Shown: positions 59,062-64,000 of the stretch, piece after piece | Numbering within the stretch: position 1 is the first letter of the stretch | Layout of the letters: each line of letters begins with the position of its first letter | Source: Azadirachta indica | Lineage: Eukaryota; Streptophyta; Magnoliopsida; Sapindales; Meliaceae | Assembly: GCA_022749755.1 (NCBI GenBank) | Contig: CM040441.1 | Coordinates: forward strand, 20,275,475 to 20,339,474 | Direction: 5' to 3' | DNA length: 64,000 bases | Made by a program: the position numbers and the translations under genes | The notes under the pieces: generated by a model | Told to the model about the DNA's origin: nothing | Databases searched by the model: none | Seen by the model: the letters and a program-made list of their open reading frames with translations, nothing else

Positions 59062-59070
59062 GTTTATATT
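59062..59070 (-). promoter_or_regulatory. candidate TATA box of J20
   Basis: The minus strand reads AATATAAACC, about 60 bp upstream of the ATG. That would give a very short 5' leader. The region upstream (59100 on) is very AT-rich, so this is only suggestive. Confidence 0.4.
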
Positions 59071-59079
59071 GCGTGCTTC

Positions 59080-60840
59080 ACTTTTTCTCATATGGGATAA
59101 TAACATTTTAGTCCCTAACCTTTATGTAAATAACGAAAAAGTACATAGTTTGATCAATGTTAAACTATTTGGTTCCTATTCTAAGTATTCTTTGTTTTAT
59201 TACTTACCTTTAATATTTACATGAATTATTATTTCGGGGTCGATTTGATTCATAACAAAATTATTTTTTTAATATTTTATATATATATATTTATGTTATA
59301 TAATTTGATTCAATGACATAATTATACGTGAATTGACAATTTTTTAATTTTATACATATATTTATATTCATTTGTAAATTATTATATATATTTTTAAAAG
59401 TAAATTAAATATAATATATAAATTAATTATGATATATTAATTATACACTGATTATATGTATCAATCTGTTAAATTTAATTTTAACTATTAGAAATATATA
59501 AATTTAATTTATAAATAAATATAAACATATATATAAAAATATGAAATTATATATTTTTTTAATATATATATAATTAAATTATTAAATTTGAGAAAAACAT
59601 ATTTAATTTGTTATTTTAATAAAATTTAGGTACAAAAATATTATTATTTTTTTCGTAAATATTTTTCCAATCATTTTTTTGTCTTGATAGAGCTATGAGA
59701 GGCGCAGGTTCAGAGGGAATTACAAGAATTATTCTATTCCACAATATTATCAAGATTTGTTGTTAGTCACATGGAAAAGGAAAACCACGAATTGAGGTAT
59801 AGATACTTAAAAGTTTGTTCCAATATATATTTTAATTTTATAGAAATAAATATTTTATAAAATTTTAAAAATATTATTTAATCTTCATTTTCTAATTTAA
59901 ATATAATTTATTAAACTTTTAAAATGATTATAATTAAATAAAATATTATAATAATTAAAGTAAAAAAACTATTAAAATTTTCTAAACAATAAAATATTTC
60001 TTCAATGAAATTTTAAAATTATATATTATTTTTGTTTAAGTAAAATTACCTTAAAATTTTTTACATAATATATTTGTTTATTTTGAATAAAAGAATTAAC
60101 TGCTATTTTAATAAGATTGTTGAGATTTTTTTAAAACTATTTATCACTCCATCTCTCTATTTATTTGATGAATGCTGCATTATTTGGCATAAAAGTTTGG
60201 AAGAAAAAATGTCATAATAAAAATTTAATAATAATTTTTAAAATGATGAAATTCATGAATAATTTTAAAAATTTTTAATTTTTAAAATTATTTTCAAAAC
60301 GTAATAAAATCATAAATATATAGTAGAAAATTGACAGATATCCAAAAAAGCATATACCCGAAATTTGGAGAAAATTCATATACATATATATATATATATA
60401 TAGTATTACTTGTTATATTTTGTAATAAATTTAAAAATATTTTTGAAAGACGAGAAATTTTAAAAAATAATTACTAATAAAATTATTTTTAAAAATATTA
60501 TAAAATATTCCTGCTCCACTTGTATAAAACCTAAAATCTCGAACTTATTATATTCCCTTTTTTTAGTATTAAAAGTACTATATTCCTCAAATATATATAT
60601 ATATATATATATATAAATATATAAAGCCAACCAAGAAGCACCCACAGCTTAACAAAGCCATCGAAAGTTCAAAACCTCGGTGCCTAGGTGAACCGTTTCT
60701 GTTAACGGCGTTTAAAAAATAAATTTCTAGAAGGTCTTCAAAAAGCATTTTGACGGAGGTGTGGAACAGAAGCAGTGTTTGTTTAATTAATTCAAGTCGG
60801 TGGGTGGATTTACAGCTAGTAAACCACAGTTTTTCTCCCT
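59080..60840. other. AT-rich spacer upstream of J20
   Basis: Long runs of A/T with (AT)n at 60378-60401 and 60588-60620. 59685-59815 is less AT-rich (GAGAGGCGCAGGTTCAGAGG) but not assignable. 60630-60760 is also mixed in composition and unexplained. No gene. Confidence 0.5.
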
Positions 60841-60841
60841 G

Positions 60842-61865
60842 GAGGAAACAAAATTACATACAGATCCTTGTGATTTACTTTCCTTTCGGACGTGTCCTTG
60901 CAAATTTTTTTTTTGAAATATTTTCATACGAGGCCCCTAATATTTGTAAAAGAAATATAAGTAAAAAAGAGGTTACAAAAATTCATAGATACCTCCCTGC
61001 TATAACCTATAGTACTTTCGTCTAGTTGAATGTTATATGTTAACTTAGAATAATTAATTAAATTTAATAAAAAATATTTAAAATTTATCAAGACTATAAC
61101 TATGTATTAAATCAATTAATTTGTTAAAATTAGGACTAGAAAAATCAAAGCAAATATGGCCAAAACTGATGGGTTTGATTTGATTTAATATAGTAGTTGT
61201 TTGGGGTCAAATTTTATTTTTTAAATATCAAAATTTTTTGTTCGGTTTAGTACTAGTGTAAAAGATTCGAATCGAATTAAAATATTTTTCACATATTAAC
61301 ACTAAAACGAAGTTATTTTACGAACAATAAATGATATAGTTGTCTTAACAAACAAAGTGAAGGGATAAAATAAGCCAAAATCCAAAGTTCGAATAGAAAA
61401 TGATCATTTCTATCTGGTTTACATATATTTAATTCGATTTCGGTTTGGTTCTAATATATATTTGATCCGATCTGGCTCTAGAAAAAAAAATTTGAAATTT
61501 TTTAAGCGAATCTAGTTTCGACGAAACCCAAATTGTGTCTACTCCTAATTAAAATATATAAAAAAGTACAATTATTATTTTAAATGTATAAAAAAGATTA
61601 TCATTTAGTAGATGAAAATTTTAATATCAAAAGTTTGAAAATAAAATAACTTTTAAATATCTAAATATTTTTTATTAGTTAAATAACGATAAATTGGACG
61701 AAAGTACTCGGCTATGGGAGGTATCCGTAGGTTGTCACAAAATTTTTCTCTACAGAGAGCTATATCAAAAAATTCTTAAAAAAATGACGTAGGAACTCAT
61801 ACGAAAGGAAAGCAAAATATAAGACTTTTTATGTAATTATGTTTTCACTCGGGACAACTTTGAGA
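60842..61865. mobile_element. inverted-repeat (foldback) element
   Basis: Left arm 60842-61025 and right arm about 61695-61860 are imperfect inverted copies. Shared landmarks are AATTACATA, TTTCCTTTCG, GATACCTCCC and TACTTTCGTC, in opposite orientation. The arms flank an hAT-like element. The target duplication is not clear, so the family is open; long arms and absence of genes suggest a Mutator-type MITE. Confidence 0.6.
61131..61547. mobile_element. hAT-like non-autonomous element between the foldback arms
   Basis: It is 417 bp. Flanks GTTAAAAT (61123-61130) and ATTAAAAT (61548-61555) are an 8-bp duplication with one mismatch. Ends are TAGGACTAGAAA against the reverse complement TAGGAGTAGACA. 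The body has AAAACGAAGTTATTTT at its centre and TCGGTTTGGTTC-like tracts. Same family as 24812 and 29572. Confidence 0.7.
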
Positions 61866-63660
61866 TTCGGCGAAGATCTTGGGGCCAAATATACTTGTTG
61901 GCAGTTTTGAGGACACGTGTGGATAAATCTTAGCAAATTTTACAACATCCAAATAATCTCGAAAATGACATTTTTTTTAAAAAATATTTTTAATGCATTT
62001 CACTGTCAAGTAAATGTCAATCGTTTTTCATGTAACCATCACGTTTATTCAAAGGCCAAACATGCCCTTAATCACATATTGGATATGATAATTTATGACT
62101 CAAGAAATTATTTTTTATAATCCAAAAGCCACCACCAATCCAATAAATAAATAAGACATCTAGATGTGTCGTTTCATATATTTGAATATAATATTAAATT
62201 TAAATAGTATTTTAAGTCGTTTTCTTTGCCTTAAAGAAGATGACATACAATTCTAATTACAACTATTGAGAAATTTTATCAATGTGATAATAACACGTGG
62301 ACGGGTTGCAAATTAGTTTTATTTTAGATGATAATTTAATTGCATAAAAGGATCACGATTTAGTCGTTGAATTCTAGAATTCGGACCCTGCATTCCATAT
62401 CTAGAAGGTGAAATCTGTTCTTAAGGACTGTGCAAGAGCACACCTTGACTTCTCATACAAGTTTATATTTTCTACTGCTATTTGCTGTTGCTTTTACCGT
62501 TTTTTTTTTTTTTGCTGCTGTTTCTATTGTTGTTTGCTATTGAATTTATTGTTGTTTTATCATCAATTTGTTATTGTTTGACTATTTTCTTATTTAGGGC
62601 TTACCTAAAATATGAATTGATTTGAAAAATATGAATAAATTTGAATGATTTTAAATAATATATTTGTTTTTATTTATCATGTTTAAATACAAATATTTGA
62701 AAACTAGTATTTTTACTTATTATATTCTTATAAATAATTAAATAAATATTATAAATAAAGAAATAAATTAATTTTTTTATAAAGATATTTTAGTTTATTA
62801 AAATTATAAAACTTCTTTAAATTTCAAACTTCAAAGTTAAAGTTCAAAATGTTAACTTATTTTATTTAGACATAAATTTTTAATATTAATCTAAAAAATA
62901 AACACTTTTAAAACATTTGAATGACTAAAAATGAGCTATATTCAAACTTCAAATTAAAACATAAACAAATACTTAATATTTGAGTTGAAAATTGGTCATT
63001 GCCCACGTTGTATGCACTCAATTTAAACGTGAATAGTGAATTTCTTCATTTTGAAAGAAATAGTCAAATAAGGACAAAAAATCATCAAACTTTTTCTTTT
63101 TTTAATTTTTTGTGAAGAAAAATGTTAAACATAAAAAGTGATTATTTTGAAGAATCCTTTTGAATGTAGTGCGTTTTGTACCGTTTTCAAGTACCATTTT
63201 CATAAAATAACAATGAAAATGAAAGTGTGTTTTCCATTACTTTCTAGAATAAAGAATGGGTTTTGTTAATATTTCATAAAATATTTAAAAAAGTAAAATT
63301 TACCTTCAAATAAATAGAGAGAGACTTTAACAAAGTTTGTCTTTATTAGGGAAAATGATTTACACATTCTTAAGTTTTGAACTACTGTACTAATTATTTT
63401 TGTGATTTTAAAAATATCTATTAAGGTTCTAATTTATTAAAAATTGACAATTCTATTTTAATATAAATAAAAATAACTATTAAACTTTTAAATTTTGTTA
63501 AAATATGATAATTTTTATTTAAAATAATTAATAAAATAAAGTAATTTTTTTTACTGCACATTTAAAATGTTATATTTTGTTAATGTATAATAAATTTATT
63601 CTAGACTACAAAATATAAGTATTAATTTTATTTAAATAAATACTTTTCTATGAAAATTGT
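61866..63660. other. AT-rich spacer
   Basis: No gene. 62470-62575 is a low-complexity stretch of GCTGTTGCT / TTGTTGTTT words with a T-run. The remainder is AT-rich; short open frames have no recognisable content. Confidence 0.5.
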
Positions 63661-63669
63661 CAAATATGT

Positions 63670-64000
63670 CAATTAGCACTTATATTGCGTGTTTGACACA
63701 TTGAATTAAACTGTATTATTTTACTGTATAAAATAGAAATTTTTTAGTTTAGTATTTGGTATAAAAAGTTGAAAGGACTAGCCTATATAAGAAATTAAGA
63801 ATAATGCAATTCAGACATCTCAAATTTGATCTGCACATCCCATGGGTCAAGCTTGCACTGCAATTTTTTTCTTTTATTTTTAAAAATAATTTTTTAAGAA
63901 TAATAATTATTCAGTTTTGAACACATTTACTTTTGAATTATTTAATTCTTAATTAAAAGTAAAAATGTAATTAATAAATAAAAAATTTATATAATTAATT
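63670..64000. mobile_element. partial MITE, same family as 42057 and 45265
   Basis: GCGTGTTTGACACATTGAAT near 63687, then TTTGGTATAAAAAG and GGACTAGCC, follow the order seen at 45265-45360. It is cut by the window end. Confidence 0.4.

Noticed and set aside
60750..61025. Open frame of 91 codons, plus strand
   Set aside because: It covers the left arm of an inverted-repeat element; no domain, and the other arm is not coding.

Overview
The window is nuclear DNA from a flowering plant, most likely a dicot. The evidence is a spliced chloroplast J20-type J-protein gene, Ty1/copia, Ty3/gypsy (Tat lineage), L1-type LINE, CACTA, Mutator-like and hAT-like transposons, and very AT-rich spacers full of microsatellites. 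Only one gene looks like an intact host gene. Nearly everything else I can identify is a decayed transposable element. No bacterial-type features, tRNA, rRNA or CRISPR were recognised.

Layout. (1) 1-21.2 kb is a nested retrotransposon cluster. The oldest layer is an antisense L1 LINE remnant (19990-21178). A copia element (the outer copia, 9417-19989) sits in it. A second copia (10676-16581, target duplication CTGGC) interrupts the protease-integrase region of the first. A Tat-lineage gypsy element on the minus strand (1 to 9416, 5' LTR 9004-9416) abuts the outer copia 5' LTR exactly where that LTR's homology to its partner starts. Each LTR of the inner copia carries its own small DNA transposon. 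(2) 21.2-28.6 kb is AT-rich. It holds a 46-bp minisatellite split by an hAT-like element, a Tat-type reading-frame remnant and a pair of roughly 300-bp direct repeats. (3) 28.6-55.3 kb is built from about four diverged direct copies of one multi-kilobase segment. Into these fell a 6.3-kb CACTA element (33370-39708, target duplication AAC, with a solo LTR in its transposase gene) and a 5.8-kb Mutator-like element (46409-52188, 9-bp target duplication). Sister copies preserve the pre-insertion sites. (4) 55.3-64 kb holds the J20 gene (57247-59003, minus strand, two exons, 196 codons), an inverted-repeat element with an hAT-like element inside it, and AT-rich spacer.

How the parts relate. The J20 protein should act in the chloroplast as an Hsp70 co-chaperone. 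The transposons are all broken: stop codons, frameshifts, and loss of catalytic residues in RT and MULE transposase. The most interesting item is in the Mutator-like element. Besides the transposase it carries a convergent short gene for a zf-GRF zinc-finger protein with a C-terminal hydrophobic segment, in the place that mudrB occupies in maize MuDR, broken by one stop codon. The Tat element also has an extra antisense reading frame downstream of pol.

Limits: all domain calls are from reading translations by eye. Boundaries supported by target duplications or terminal repeats are good to a few bases; others are approximate.
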